Shown here: positions 1 to 13,200 of the stretch, piece by piece
Layout of the letters: each line of letters begins with the position of its first letter
Position numbering within the stretch: the first letter of the stretch is position 1
Assembly (NCBI RefSeq): GCF_949987515.2
Contig: NC_082694.2
Span: 38,770,451-38,834,450, forward strand
Source of the DNA: Delphinus delphis
Lineage: Eukaryota > Chordata > Mammalia > Artiodactyla > Delphinidae
DNA: 64,000 bases
Reading direction: 5' to 3'
Program-made: the position numbers and the translations under genes
The notes under the pieces: generated by a model
Seen by the model: only the letters and a program-made list of their open reading frames with translations
Databases searched by the model: none
What the model was told of the DNA's origin: nothing

Positions 1-331
1 TATTCTTGAATGCCACATTATACTGTCATTAATCTCTAGTTATCTTAAGGCTAAAATATATCCCATGTTTTTTTTTCACAAGTTGACATTCCCACAAACA
101 CTGTTCCAGTTCTTTAACCAACATTTGGATCAGTTTTCTTCCCTCAGCCTCCCCCATGCTTGTTAATTCCTTATCCTTATTAAATGAGGAAGGCATTAAT
201 GATATTGGTAGAAAGCACATGGGCTTGAGAATCATACAGACCTGCATTTAGGTTATGAATCTATTGTTTTGATCTTATTTCAGTTACTTACCACTCTAAT
301 AAATCCCCATTATTTACCTCATGAGTTTTTT

Positions 332-689
332 CCTGTTTTTATTTTTTTAATTAATTAATTTATTTTTGGCTGCGTTGGGTCTTCGTTGTTGTGCGCAGGC
401 TTTCTCTAGTTGCAGTGAATGGGGGCTACTCTTCCTTGCGGTGTGCAGGCTTCTCATTGCGGTGTCTTCTCTTGTTGTGGAGGACGGGCTCTAGGTGCAT
501 GGGCTTCATTAGTTTTGGCACGTGGGCTCAGTAGTTGTGGCTCATGGGCTCCAGAGTGCAGGCTCAGTAGTTGTGGCGCACGGGCTTAGTTGCTCCGGGG
601 CATGTGGGATCTTCCCAGACCAGGGCTCGAACCCGTGTCCCCTGCATTGGCAGGTGGATTCTTAACCACTGAGCCACCAGGGAAGCCCC
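332..689 (-). repeat. CHR-type tRNA-derived SINE, antisense
   Basis: It reads from an A/T tail on the left to the tRNA-like head on the right, ending in the complement of GGGCTTCCCTGGTGGC. The 15-bp direct repeat cctcatgagtttttt at 317-331 and 690-704 is the target-site duplication. It is the long multi-module form typical of cetaceans. Confidence 0.9.
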
Positions 690-3039
690 CCTCATGAGTT
701 TTTTTAAAGAATTAAATGCAATAATTTAGTAAGCTGTATCTGGCACATAGTAGGTTATGTATAAATTGTAGTTACTTGGCTAAAACAAACTATGGTATAA
801 AATAAACAAGAAACTTGCCTCCTACCCCCATTTAGATTGTCTACTGCATAAAAAATAAATTCTACTTTATTCAGTCTAGTATTCTGGGCTCTCAAAAATC
901 TAAACTCAACAACTTTTCCTGTTTTATTGTTCAGTGATTGTTTTAGACATTCTATTCTTCATGCCTGTCAAATTATTTCTGGTATGTTTCCTTAAATTTA
1001 CTCTGTTCCACAGCTTGGCTTACAAAGTTACCTCTATACAAGATGCATTCTTTTTAAATCCTTTTAAAATTCTAAGTGTTCTTCAGAGTCTCTTCTTTAA
1101 TTATTCTTCTTCAAGCAGTGATGAGGATTAAAGCCTTCTGATTCTGTATCTCCATACATTCTCTATAAAAACCTTAAGATCAACAAGGAACAGGAATAAA
1201 ACCACACTGACCAGCATTATTAGGAGGCAGAATTCAAATTACATGTCAACAGAGAAATAAACACTTAAGTTGCAAAAAAGCTCCCACCAGAGTCACAGCC
1301 TGTGGGCTTGAAGAGCAGGGATGGGAACTTAAGAGAGGAGCATGGAAGACATAGATGAGTCATGCTCAAAAAGAGAAAGTCCAACATTCAGTGCCAAAAA
1401 ATGTACACAGATCTGAGACTTGGTTGTTGACAGCATCGACAACAGGGAAGTTGCTCACTTTGTTAGTGAAGGCAGACAGGCAGAGCCTCACAGAAGCATT
1501 CCTTCTTTTTTTTTAATTTAAAGAAGCATTGTTTCTGTGGTGGAAAAAATGTGGTGCTCTTTGGAGATGAGTTTTATACTTTTCTAGGGTACACCAGAGT
1601 ATCCTTCCAGTCCTCCAGTCTGCCTTGTTTCCTGATATTTTAGGAGAATAAAATCTTAGAACAGAGAGCTGTCCAGACTATTTTGTTATAATTCCCTTGA
1701 TTCTTCAGGCTAAAAACAGAGTTGTACATTTGCTGCTCTTTGTTAAAGCATACTGATTTCATGAGTTTGTGGCACATTACTTTGCATTCGTTCTGTGGCG
1801 ATTATAATAGTAGGCAAGTTCTAAGATTTTCACGTAGGACAAAAAGATTCTTGTGGCATTAAAGATAACATTTCATTTCATAAATGGACGTGTTACATAT
1901 TTCTTGAATCCAGTTGCCGCTAGAGAAAATTCTGTGTTAACATTGAGACTATCAAGTGAAAGATTTTTTTTAAGGTGTCAGTTTGTCACTAAAGTTTCAT
2001 GCCCGTGGGGAGATTATTTTTGTCCTATATTTTCTGTAATGTCAGGAGCCATGGACAAGCCCATGAGAGTTTATTAGTATTGATAACACTTTTGATTTGC
2101 ATCCCAAGAAATTTCCTGGTTGGTGATTTCAGCAACCAATGGGATCCTGACAGAGCAGGCGGAGTCCTTTGAAGTGTGCAGCCAATGGTACTACTGTGGA
2201 AGCCGAAGAAGGGAGGACAAAGGGACTGGATCCATGCCTTCTAGGGTTATAGGTCCCTTACTCTGAGATGCAAGTATAGGGGAAGGAAGTATTCAGGAAA
2301 TAAAGGCACTTTGTAAAGGACAAGAAGACATCATTCCCCTTTTATGTCTGTGAGCAACGTTCCCGATACTCAGGGCATATGATATATGATAGATCTCACG
2401 TTTGAACCTGTACTCCAAGGTCTCTGCTACAAAAATCTCTGTCCTTTTAGTAAAAGGATGAAAACTATTAAGAGCAGCCCTTGAATTTTATCTGAATAGT
2501 GTTCTAGTTTGTGAGTTCCACCCCCCACCCCCCACCCCCAGTTCCCAGCCACCTTGCCGTAAGTACTTTCATCTTCATGAAGGGCACTGCAACAGTGACG
2601 AAGCAAAAGTTCATCTTTTCCAACGTTAACATGAGACAGTAAAGAGAAGCAAAGATATATCCAGCAAACTCAACCTTTAGGAAGCCTTAACTTAAAACTT
2701 CAATGACGAATCTAGTGTAGTTTTTGAAACCAGCTAACTTTAGGAAGCTTTTAGAATTTTGCACTTAACTTAAAGATGTTAAGAAATTGATTTAAGAGGC
2801 TCTATGACTCTCTGCAAGTTGAGATATAGATCATGGCCCAGACTGGCTGCTGCCTTTTGTTGGCAAGGTAATTTGGGCAGTTCCTCCACAGCCAGCCTTT
2901 TGATTTGTAACATAGAGATAAGAACTCATGATTGATTTAGTCTCATTGATTGGGTACTCAGGTGCTTGTGGGAACTAGAATATTGTGATACCACAGTCAC
3001 AGTTCAATATGCAGTTCATGGAGTTGCTAAAGGAATCCT

Positions 3040-3235
3040 AAAATGCAAACCTGATCATTACTACCTTTTTTTCCCCAACACCCTTCAGTGACTTCCTTAT
3101 GTTCCCAGAACAGTATCAAACTCCTCTGACATTCATGCTGACCGTGATTTGGCCCCTGCTTACCTCTTTAGACCCATCTCCTACCCTTCTTCCACCACAG
3201 ACCAACACTTGCTTCTTAAAATGCTGTTCCTATAA
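3040..3235. repeat. L2-like LINE fragment
   Basis: The text runs from 'aaatgcaaacctgatcatta' through 'gatttggcccctgcttacct' to 'cccatctcctacccttct', which I recognise as the L2 3' region. It is degenerate, so it is old. Exact ends are uncertain. Confidence 0.6.
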
Positions 3236-3543
3236 ACTGAATTCCCAGAGAACCATGTGAAATCACCTACTTAACAAGCTTTCAGAGCAACTCTTAAATT
3301 ATCCATTGAATTTTGTACACATGAATTACAATTACTTAGATTTGAAATAACATTCAGAAATGCTCATTTTGTATCCACTGTTTTATGAATTAGACTTATG
3401 GAAATGATATTTTATTAACATTTCTTGTTAAAGGAATATAGTATTATCCCTGGAGGGACAATGATAATGAAACATGCAATTTCTAGATGGAAATGTTTTT
3501 TATTAGCTATTCTAATTTATGTACATATTGCATAATTTTAAAT

Positions 3544-3817
3544 TTATTTATTTATTTTATTTCTTTTTGGCTGTGTTGGGTCTTCGTTGCGGTGCGCAGG
3601 CTTCTAATTGTGGCGGCTTCTCTTGTTGCAGAGCCCAGGCTCTAAGCCCAAGGGCTTCAGTAGTTGTGGCTTGCGGGCTCTAAAGCGCAGGCTCAGTAGT
3701 TGTGGTGCATGGGCTTAGCTGCCCCACGGCATATGGGATCTTCCCGGACCAGGGATTGAACCTGTGTCCTCTGCGTTGGCAGGCGGATTCTTAACCACTG
3801 CGCCACCAGGGAAGCCC
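3544..3817 (-). repeat. CHR-type SINE, antisense
   Basis: Antisense long-form SINE ending in the complement of the GGGGCTTCCCTGGTGGCGC head. A target-site duplication beginning catattgcataatttta is visible at about 3524-3542 and 3818-3836. Confidence 0.9.
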
Positions 3818-4139
3818 CATATTGCATAATTTTAAAATGACATTTCTTTTGTTCCACTGTTGAGTTCTTATCTACTTATCTAATTTGAAAGTATGTGTTC
3901 TAATAATTTGCAGATTTTTATAATATTAAATAACATAAATCTCACATGTAACATTTGGCTTTGTGGCCATTTTTTGTGTGTATAACCAAAGATATAATTA
4001 AAATATTTAATAATTATGAATGTTATTAAATGGAATTTTACTTATTTTGTATAATTTAAGATTAGGACCGTTAAATCTTTAAAAATAATTAAGAAATAGG
4101 ATCTCTCAGTTAATTATTTTAATGACTTTTTAAATACAG

Positions 4140-4222
4140 GTACAGCCATAGTGCTGAAGTTCAGGTGCGGCTTCAGTTCTTAACTTGCGTGTTTTCAACT
4201 CTGGGATCACCTGATCATTTCA
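4140..4222 (+). CDS. USP34: USP34 exon 1 of window (phase 2 in, 1 out)
   Basis: 83 nt, residues 1-27 plus a split Arg. Acceptor aaatacag, donor gtaagt. The peptide opens [14 protein letters not shown] and belongs to the helical scaffold N-terminal to the catalytic domain. The exon is too short and lacks a start codon, so it was found by similarity and splice signals, not by ORF length. Confidence 0.93.
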
Positions 4223-7200
4223 GTAAGTTTTTAAATCAGTATTTTAGTCAGTTTTTAGATCTTCCTTGGCTCTTGAAATAGTCCAGTTAAATGTACTCAT
4301 GCCTTTAGATTTCTGTGGTGATCACATTATTCTCAGTACTGAATGTCCTCTCAGTATGTATGGCAATGAGAACTCGCCACTGACACATTCTTGTTTCAGG
4401 CTCTGAAAGTGCCAGTTTCTTAATGAATAAATGACTCATTTCAGGAACAAAATATTTGGGATAGGAGAACGTATCATGTTAGAGTGACTGTATTTTTTAT
4501 TACCTTTGGTTATAGAGTATTCCTTTTACTCCGGTTGGAAACAGCCACTGTCTGCATATTATTATCAGGGCTGATCTTATCCAAAATTGGTTGGCTTCAT
4601 AGGTGATAGAGACTTAGACACCCTAGTTTTATTTAGATGAATCTCAAACTCAATTTCATTAACAGTTAATCTTATTTAAAAAAAAAAAAAACCAGTGACA
4701 TTGGTCTGGTATATTCAGAGTGTGGACCATTTCCAAATCCACATGCTAGATATTCTCACAAGAAAGGAGGAAGCTTGATTTCTTTTGGCCAGAGCTCCTT
4801 TCTTCTTGCTAGACTGTGTTTTCTTTCACACTCCACACACTTCTTTTACTGTGTGTCCCTGTCAACAAACCTCATTTGTTAGAAGGGCATTCTTTCTTTA
4901 GCTGTGGTTAATATAATCAAACTGATGAGCGTTTTGCTAGCCTGAGAGATGTCTTCATGACTCTTAAGTCCATATATGCTTGAGATATGCCATGCATTTA
5001 TTTTATTGTTTAAGTCTATAATTTCTTCTTTAAGTCAAGCTGTTTGTAATGTCACTAACATTGTGATACCAATAGATATCAAAATGAAGACACCTGTTTT
5101 TGATAGGAAACTTCTGTTTCATATTACTAGGTCATTTATTACACCCATTATGACTCATAATATATAAGAAACAAATAATATAAAATATTTTTAAAAATCT
5201 TATATATGAGAAGTCAAGCCAAAACAAATATTGTCAGCATAAATAATTTCACATGACCATTAAGTTTCATGTTTGTTGAGTATAGATTTTTATTGGAAAA
5301 TGTTAATCACTCTTTTCAGTATTTGAGTAATGAATTATTTATTTTGCTGCTCCCATTCCAGTGAACACAGTATGTATTCATACACAGTATGTATGGGCTT
5401 TCAATAGCTACTGTACATATAGAATCATACTGAAAACTTCACTTATCCCGCATCATAATTGTACTTATCTAACTGGCACAGTTCCTTTCAGGTATAATAT
5501 GGTTACTCCAAAGTTATATTTGATAAGTTAATACAGGTTTTTAATATACCAATAACTGTATTCCTTTAAAAACTTAAAACAGTAACGGCAGCTTATACAT
5601 TGCCTATTAAGATTGTGAATTGGTGATTTAGCCATTTATGAATACACTTTGGTTTTGTTTACTATAATTAACCTGGATGCTTTTTTTTAAGATTCTTACC
5701 TGTTTTTACCTATCTTCACTTATCTCTCTTCTTAATTACTTAATGTGTTTAAGTTATAATATACACTAAAGGTTATTTCTGGTTTTTTTATGTTGGCTCC
5801 CAGGGGCACAAATTCTTAGAACAAGTATTCCATACATTAACTGTTTTTGTGAGAAACTGATTGGATACATTTTTCTGATTAAACTCTTTAGACTGATATT
5901 GCTACTAGGTCAATATTGGGTTGGCCCAAACGTTCTGTTCAGGTTTTTCCATAACATCTTATGGAATACTTTCTGAGGTGCTTTTCATATTCTGAATCTC
6001 ATCTACTTTTTTTAGGGGATGGTGGTTCTTACGATTCTGTCATCTTTTCAGATGCCTTCTGATTCTGGGGAATAAGCCTAGGCTCTAGAATCCCTTATGA
6101 TATACTTTAGAAATCCCATTACACTTTTATTCTACCCTTTTGGATTGTCTCACTTATCCATATTCAGACTTGTGATTGCCCTAATGCCTTCTCTTTGATT
6201 CTTAATAGTTCTTCTGATTCCTTCTGCCACACTCTGGAATTATCTAATACTTGGGTCAAAGTAATATACAGATTTTGTCTCATTACATTGGCTTCTCAGC
6301 CAATTGTATCCCCTGATGTGTTGCTGTTCTGTTTTAGGCCGTCAGTTCCCTTTTGTTTTATTAATTATAAGGATCCCTTTTTTCATAGTTTTCAAAAATA
6401 ATGCTTATTGGCATTTATTGTTTATCTCCTATGTGCATAGAATGAGCTTTGAACATGACATGGTATCCACTCTATTCTTAACCCTTAAACCTTAGAACTA
6501 ACTGGACTTTGGGAATTCCCTTTAATCATGTTTGCTGTAATACAATGATATGTTCATATTTTAGGGAAAATGATTTCCAGAACAAATGACTCTTCTAGGA
6601 TACTTACATAAGTCATGTTTTTTTAGATGATTTATATATGGAGTATATTTAACTACATTTGAAAGCATAAATTATATGAAATCTCTTATGAAATTTTATA
6701 GAATGATATGAAATATCTCCTTTATATTTCTATATATATTGGTGCTTCTAGTATATTTAATTAGGATGAAAATGTTGTATGTACCAGGATTTAAAATTTG
6801 TAATTTTTATCTAGGGTTAAGTTTGGAGCAAGTTGATATTTTATGGCATTGTTTAGTAGAAGATTCTGAGTGTTATGATGATGCACTCCATTGGTTTTTA
6901 AATCAAGTTCGAAGTAAAGATCAACATGCTATGGGAATGGAAACCTACAAACATCTTTTCCTGGAGAAGGTAATTTTATTTCTTGACTGTTTGTATTGTT
7001 TTTCTATATTTCCTTTTTCTTTCTTGAAATGTAAACTGCAATGTTCATTTTTTCCTGTTTGAAATACTTTTAAAAAAACTAGTCAAATATACTGCTTTTC
7101 AGCAGTCCTTATATAATTTTTGCCACTTAGATTTTGCTTTAATTTTGTCCTCTACAGTGTTTATATCTAAATGAATACTTAGTTTATGTTTACAAAAATG

Positions 7201-10200
7201 TTATGTTCCTTAGCTAAAGTACTTAAACTGACAGTAATTAGAGTAACTCTTGGTAAACACTAATAAGAAATGTGGGGGCTTTTGGTGTGTATTTTAAAAA
7301 ATCATGAGTAACATTGTAGTTCAATTTTTCAGGGGTGGTTCCCACCCCACTAGTGTGAGAGCCGTATTCTGCAAGTCTTTCCCTAAATGGTATGGTTTTA
7401 GCCAGTCTTCCCACAGATATAAGCCAGTGTTCAGATTTGTAGATTTCTGGGAAGGCGTTTTTAGGAAGTGCTGTCATGGTACTAAAGATACTCCTCTATC
7501 CGATTTTTGTTTTTATTTATCAGGTGCCACAGTTGGTTCAGGTGATAATTTTCCATTTGAATTTTAAAACATTTATGATAAAGCAATAGACTTTATTATT
7601 CCTATGCTAATATTTGAGATTATAAGGCTCTCTGGGAAGTCTCTGTGACAGAATTGAGTACATATGAATGAGTTTTGGTAATGTAAACTAAATCACTTAA
7701 TAGATCCAAGACAAAGCTACAAATAGACCTTCAGTTATCTTAATTTCAAGCTCTAACTTATATACAAACTGTACATGTGGCTATACATATTATAAATGTG
7801 TGTAGTGTAGGTATACAATAAATAATAAAATTTAAAAATTTCCTTTGGTTCGGGTCGATGTACATCTCAAAAATTGAAACACGTATCAGGTTTCACTTAT
7901 GTCATGAATAAAATTTTCATTAAATTATTATCTATTTCTAAATTGTCACTAAAAATCTCAGTTGATACATTTTTTTCTGCAATATTTTTTAGTAAAACTA
8001 GGTTTATTAATTTAAATCTGTTATGTTAAATCCAGTAAAATGAAATCTGCTAACTTAATTATCATACTAAACCCTTAAAAATTTTTTTTTTTAAGATGCC
8101 CCAGCTAAAACCTGAAACAATTAGCATGACTGGCTTAAACCTGTTTCAGCATCTCTGTAACTTGGCTCGATTGGCTACCAGTGCCTATGATGGTGGTTCA
8201 AACTCTGAGGTATGGATTTAGGTTTGTCATTTTATTAGGTCAGCTTGTAGAATTTTTGTTGTTGTTGTTCCTCAAATTAGATTATTGAATTATATAGTCT
8301 ACCAAGCACTGAATTTACTAACTATGCAGACTTTTATTCTAAGGTTTTAAAAAGTTTTATCTTTTGGTTTTAAAAAGTTTTATAAAGCAAAGTTGATAAT
8401 TTTGCATTACTAAAGATAACCTCGGTTGTACATAATGAAAACTTGGGATACAAACTTCAAGCTATGAAATAAGTAAGTCACGAAGATGTAATGTACACAC
8501 AGGGAATATAATCAATAATACTATAACAACTTTGTATGGTGCTGGATGGTAATTGATCTTATTGCAGTGATCATTTAATAATGTATAAAAATATTGAATC
8601 ACTGTGCTGTACACCTGAAACTAATGTAATATTATATGTTAACTATAACTCAATTAACATGACTTATTATACATTCCTTGATTAGTAAAGAAGAAAGGTT
8701 GATTTGTCTAAAATCTGTTTTTCATGCCATTTGTTGTGGCCAGGCTTTTCGTTGCTCTTGGGCAACTCCAGAGTTCCTATTGGTAACTTCTGTTCTGGAA
8801 TGGAGTCCACCTAAATCATTTCTGACCATGAGGCATGATGATCAATTCATTAACTGAAGACTGTCACAAATTGCTAGTCTTTTTTTTTTTTTTTTTTTAA
8901 CATCTTTATTGAGGACAAATTGCTAGTCTTATCTCTGTTTCTGAGTTCCATTTGCCTAGTTGGGTGGCTGCAAGATTTTGTTGAATGCATTATTCCTAAA
9001 CTCACCTAACACAGATTGTTATTTGAAAGTCTTCCTTATTGGACATTTGTTTATTAATGATAGCTTTGATTTATGCAGTATACGCTAACATTTTTCATTA
9101 ATTTTCTTTAGAGGTTGAGTTGTTTATAATAGAAAACTGATGTTAATCTATGTGGTAAAAAATAATTTTAATTGTATTTAGAATGCTTTCATAGTATCTT
9201 CCTACCTTCTTTCCTGGTTTGAATAGTGTTCTGTTTGTTTTTGTTTTTAATTTTTTGGTCCTAACTCTTACTTTGATAGCACTATGATAAGTTTCAATTT
9301 GGTTATTTCAGATAACCAGACAGATCTGATTTACCTAATTAGTCATACTCTAATTTTGAGATAATACTGCTTTTTAAGTAGATGATATGAACACTAAAGG
9401 TGTTCTGTCCCCTATCAGGTTATCTTTCTTCACCCTGTTCAACTTTTGAGAACTTTCACTCTCCACTTTTTCTGTAATTTTCAGTGAAAACTTTTTTTCA
9501 TCTCATGGTTAATGTCATAAATTTAAATGTCACCTTCGGTTAGCAAATCTTTTTAATTTTCTGTGAACACCTGAAAGCAATGACTTTTTCAGAATAAGTT
9601 GGATGAAAGCGTTAACATGTGATGCTAATAATTATGTGTTGTTTTTACTTTGTAGCATGTTTGGAGGACTTGAGTTTTTCCCACTATGTAGTCACAACTT
9701 TTGAGCTAAACATTATACACATACATAGTTAGATGATTTATAACTAAGTATTTTTACAAGTACAGGTATGTTTCAGTGACTGAAGAGATTTCCAAGACTT
9801 TTATCATTATTATTAAATATTAGTTAATAACACTAAGTTATTTTTAAATATTTTATAGGATATTAAAACTCTTTGATATTGAATGCCTTTTAAATTTGTA
9901 ACTGCTCTTCTAATAATTTACATTGTTTGACAAATAATAACATTTATAGATGTCATATTTTTCTTTCTTAGCTTTGTGGTATGGACCAATTTTGGGGCAT
10001 TGCTTTAAGAGCACAGTCTGGGGATGTCAGTCGAGCAGCTATCCAGTATATTAACTCCTATTATATTAATGGTGAGTGATTTGAAATATTGTCTGATAGG
10101 TAATTTTTTATGCAAGTATTTTTTGTTTAGCTATAACTTGTTTTCTTTAATATAGCTAAACAAGAATATAGGATTGATATACATATCTAAACATCTGATT

Positions 10201-13200
10201 TTCAGGTAAAACGGGTTTGGAGAAGGAGCAAGAATTTATTAGTAAGTGTATGGAGAGTCTTATGATAGCTTCTAGCAGTCTTGAACAGGAATCACACTCA
10301 AGTCTCACTATTATAGAAAGAGGACTCCTTATGCTGAAGACACATCTGGAAGCATTTAGGAGAAGGTAATTTTTTAATACCACATTATTAGAATGAATTT
10401 TAGGCTTTTTTTTTATGCTGATATGTCCAAAATATTCTTAAAATTAAAGTAAAGGTTTTCTTGGGGGCAGGTAGAAAGCATAACTTACCAGAAGTGAAGG
10501 GTTAGTAATGGAAGTAATTTTTATTCATGATATGTACCATTTTGCTGTGGAATAGGCAATATAGGTTCCTGGTAAATACTGCAGAGCTTTAAAAATCATA
10601 AGACTGAGAAGATATGCATGAATAAGAATCTCTAGACAGAATTCCATCTCTGAGAAAGTATTACTATGATTGAAATGGCAGAACACCACTACCAAAAAAA
10701 GTTTCACTAAAACCCTCACCAAGAACATCAAATAATCTCTCATAGTTGAATCAAGTTGAGTCATTTGTTTCATTTGCTGTTTTTTTTTCTTCCTGGACTA
10801 GGAGACAGTATTTTAATTTTGAATTTCCATTTACCATGGAAACATGATCAAAAAATTCTGTGTTAATGAATATCTGTATAATTAATTTAGACATACCCTG
10901 TGTAATACAGAAATAAAGCAAATTAACATTTATGAATATATCGACTGAATTGAAAGGTGAGTAGATAGTTTTAATTAAGAAATTCTGTTTGTTAAAAATC
11001 ATGAGTAAATGTAAAAGTACAAAGAACGGTTGAAAAAAATTGTTAAGATTAATAACTTCTTTCAACTTCAGAGCTCAGTTTGATAATGAAAAACTTATAC
11101 AATTTGTAAATATTGACCTTTTGTTTAAAATATCAGGGAATACTGAATAAAGATTTTCTACACATTCCTTATAAATAACATGGCTCCATGCTTTAAAACA
11201 TTTAGGTATCGCAAAATTCTTTATTTTGATTATGATTATAATTTGTGGAAATTCTACTTAATTCCTTGTGTTTTTAAAGAATGTGTAAGGGAACGCTAGA
11301 GTTTTTTGCACAGAAACTTCACACTGCCTCATAATTTTGACCACTTTAAAAACTAAAAATAAAAAAGCAAATGTGATGTTTTATTCAAATTAATAAAAAA
11401 TTAATACATACTCATAAAATTCAGATATTACACTAAGATAATACTAAAGAAAATCAAAGTCTCTATCTTTTCCTATCAGAGATATTTACTCGTAATGATA
11501 CGATAGGTATTCTTCTAAAATTTTCTCTGTGCTGCAGGGCCTACAAACAAACGAAAAAGGTCCTTTTGATTCAAGCCCCTAGTCCTCATACAGTGTTACC
11601 AATGGTTTTAAAATAAGCGCTTATTTTAAAAGTCTTTAAAAACAAATTGTTTCCTAAGATTCAATGGTGCGTTTTATAAGTTTAATGAATTTCAGTTCAA
11701 AAATTCCTTCTCAGATGTACAAACTTTTTTCTAACTCAAAAAAATTGATTATAGTATCCTTGATAGAAGTCTTTGTATTTGTTTATGTTTTACTCTAAAA
11801 GTTAATGTTGGTGTTAAATAATTTATATAAATACTATTTTGTGGATGGCAAGTAAAGAAACTAGGAAACAGAATTGAATATTCAAAAGCTAAGAGCTAGT
11901 TTTAAAAATTATCTAGGAATTTTCATGCAAATCCTTGTGTAGTATCATTGTACAGTTCAGGTGCTTAATGTGCTTAGTGCTACTCCTAATTTAAAATTGC
12001 CTTAACATTTATAAAATGAAAATATAAAGTAATTATTGTGTTTATGTATTCCTTATATTAAAAAAGTAAATAAAAAATGTCTTTTTAAAGGGGTTGCTAC
12101 TCCTAATTTGAAATTGCCTAACATTTATAAAATGAAAATATAAAGTAATTGTTGTGTTTATGTATTCCTTATATTAAAAGAGTAAATAAAAATGTCTTTT
12201 TAAAAGAGTATTCTTTAAAAGAAAAAAAAAAGGGGTATTCTTTTTAAAAAGAGTTAAGGTTATAGTCTTAAACAGTGGTCTCAACCAGAAGCGATTTTGC
12301 CAGAAGCGATTTTGTTTCCCAGGGTACATTAGATAATGCCTAAAGACATTTTTGATTATCACAGCTCAAGGGAGAAGGCGGTGCTGTTGGCATATAGTAG
12401 GTAGAGGACACTGCCAAACATCCTGCATTGCACCAGATAGACCCCTCATAACAAGAAGTTATCAGGCCCAAAAAGATTACTGTTTTGCTCATAGAAGCTG
12501 GACATTGGATCACTTCTAGGAAATCAAGTACATTTATTCCCTTACTTGCCTTCCTTCTATTCTAGAATTGCTGATTAGTTTTAGACATTGATAATTTTTT
12601 CTTAACTAAATTCAGGTACCCTGGATCCTGTCTTCAACAACTGAAAATAAGTTAGAAAATTAATATTTAGTGAGTGTCATGCTAGATGCCTGTTTCCTTT
12701 GAAATATTAATCTTTATAACTCATTTTATGGTTTTAGCAGTCATGGAATCGGCTCTCAGTTTTTAGGCTGGTTAACATATATTTACTACAATACAGTTCT
12801 GTCTTTGAAAAATATTTCTTAATACCTTTTTTCCTCTTTTGAAAATAGGAACGACAGCTTGCCATTTACTTACCGGATTAGTTTGTTTCTTTAAATTCCT
12901 CCTGCCTCTGCTACTCCCCTGCGTCCCCCCACCCTCCTTTAAAAAAAAAGTGTTCCTAATGGGTCTTTTTTTTTTTTTTTCCCAGTAATTTTTCTTAGAA
13001 ACTAATTTTTAAGGAGCTCTTAGCTATATTTACACATTTAACTTTGATTCAATATGATGAATCCAAACTTAAACTTAATGTTGTAGAGTAAATTGGGACG
13101 TACTGGACCCTTTTGTGGGTGCTTTCATTTTGTAAAATAGTAAAAACTTCTGTAACATTAAAATGGTTTATAATGATATCCTTCCTATGTGTGGTTTTTG

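Larger units (their letters stand above)
1..4139 (+). other. Upstream USP34 intron (partial), no exon recognised
   Basis: No exon with flanking splice sites and USP34-like translation was found. It holds two antisense CHR-type SINEs (332-689, 3544-3817), an L2-like stretch (about 3040-3235), a C-rich tract at 2519-2540 and a pair of CCAAT motifs at 2136 and 2182. The remaining sequence is A/T-rich and unassigned. Confidence 0.8.
8210..9971 (+). other. USP34 intron 3
   Basis: Holds an L1 3'-end fragment (about 8440-8660) and a 33-bp antisense micro-insertion with target-site duplication (8882-8914). Nothing recognised in 8931-9971. Confidence 0.75.

Noticed and set aside
10525..11065. Minus-strand open stretches of 82 and 104 codons
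   Set aside because: Low-complexity hydrophobic products, no domain, no splice or promoter context, and expected by chance in A/T-rich intron.
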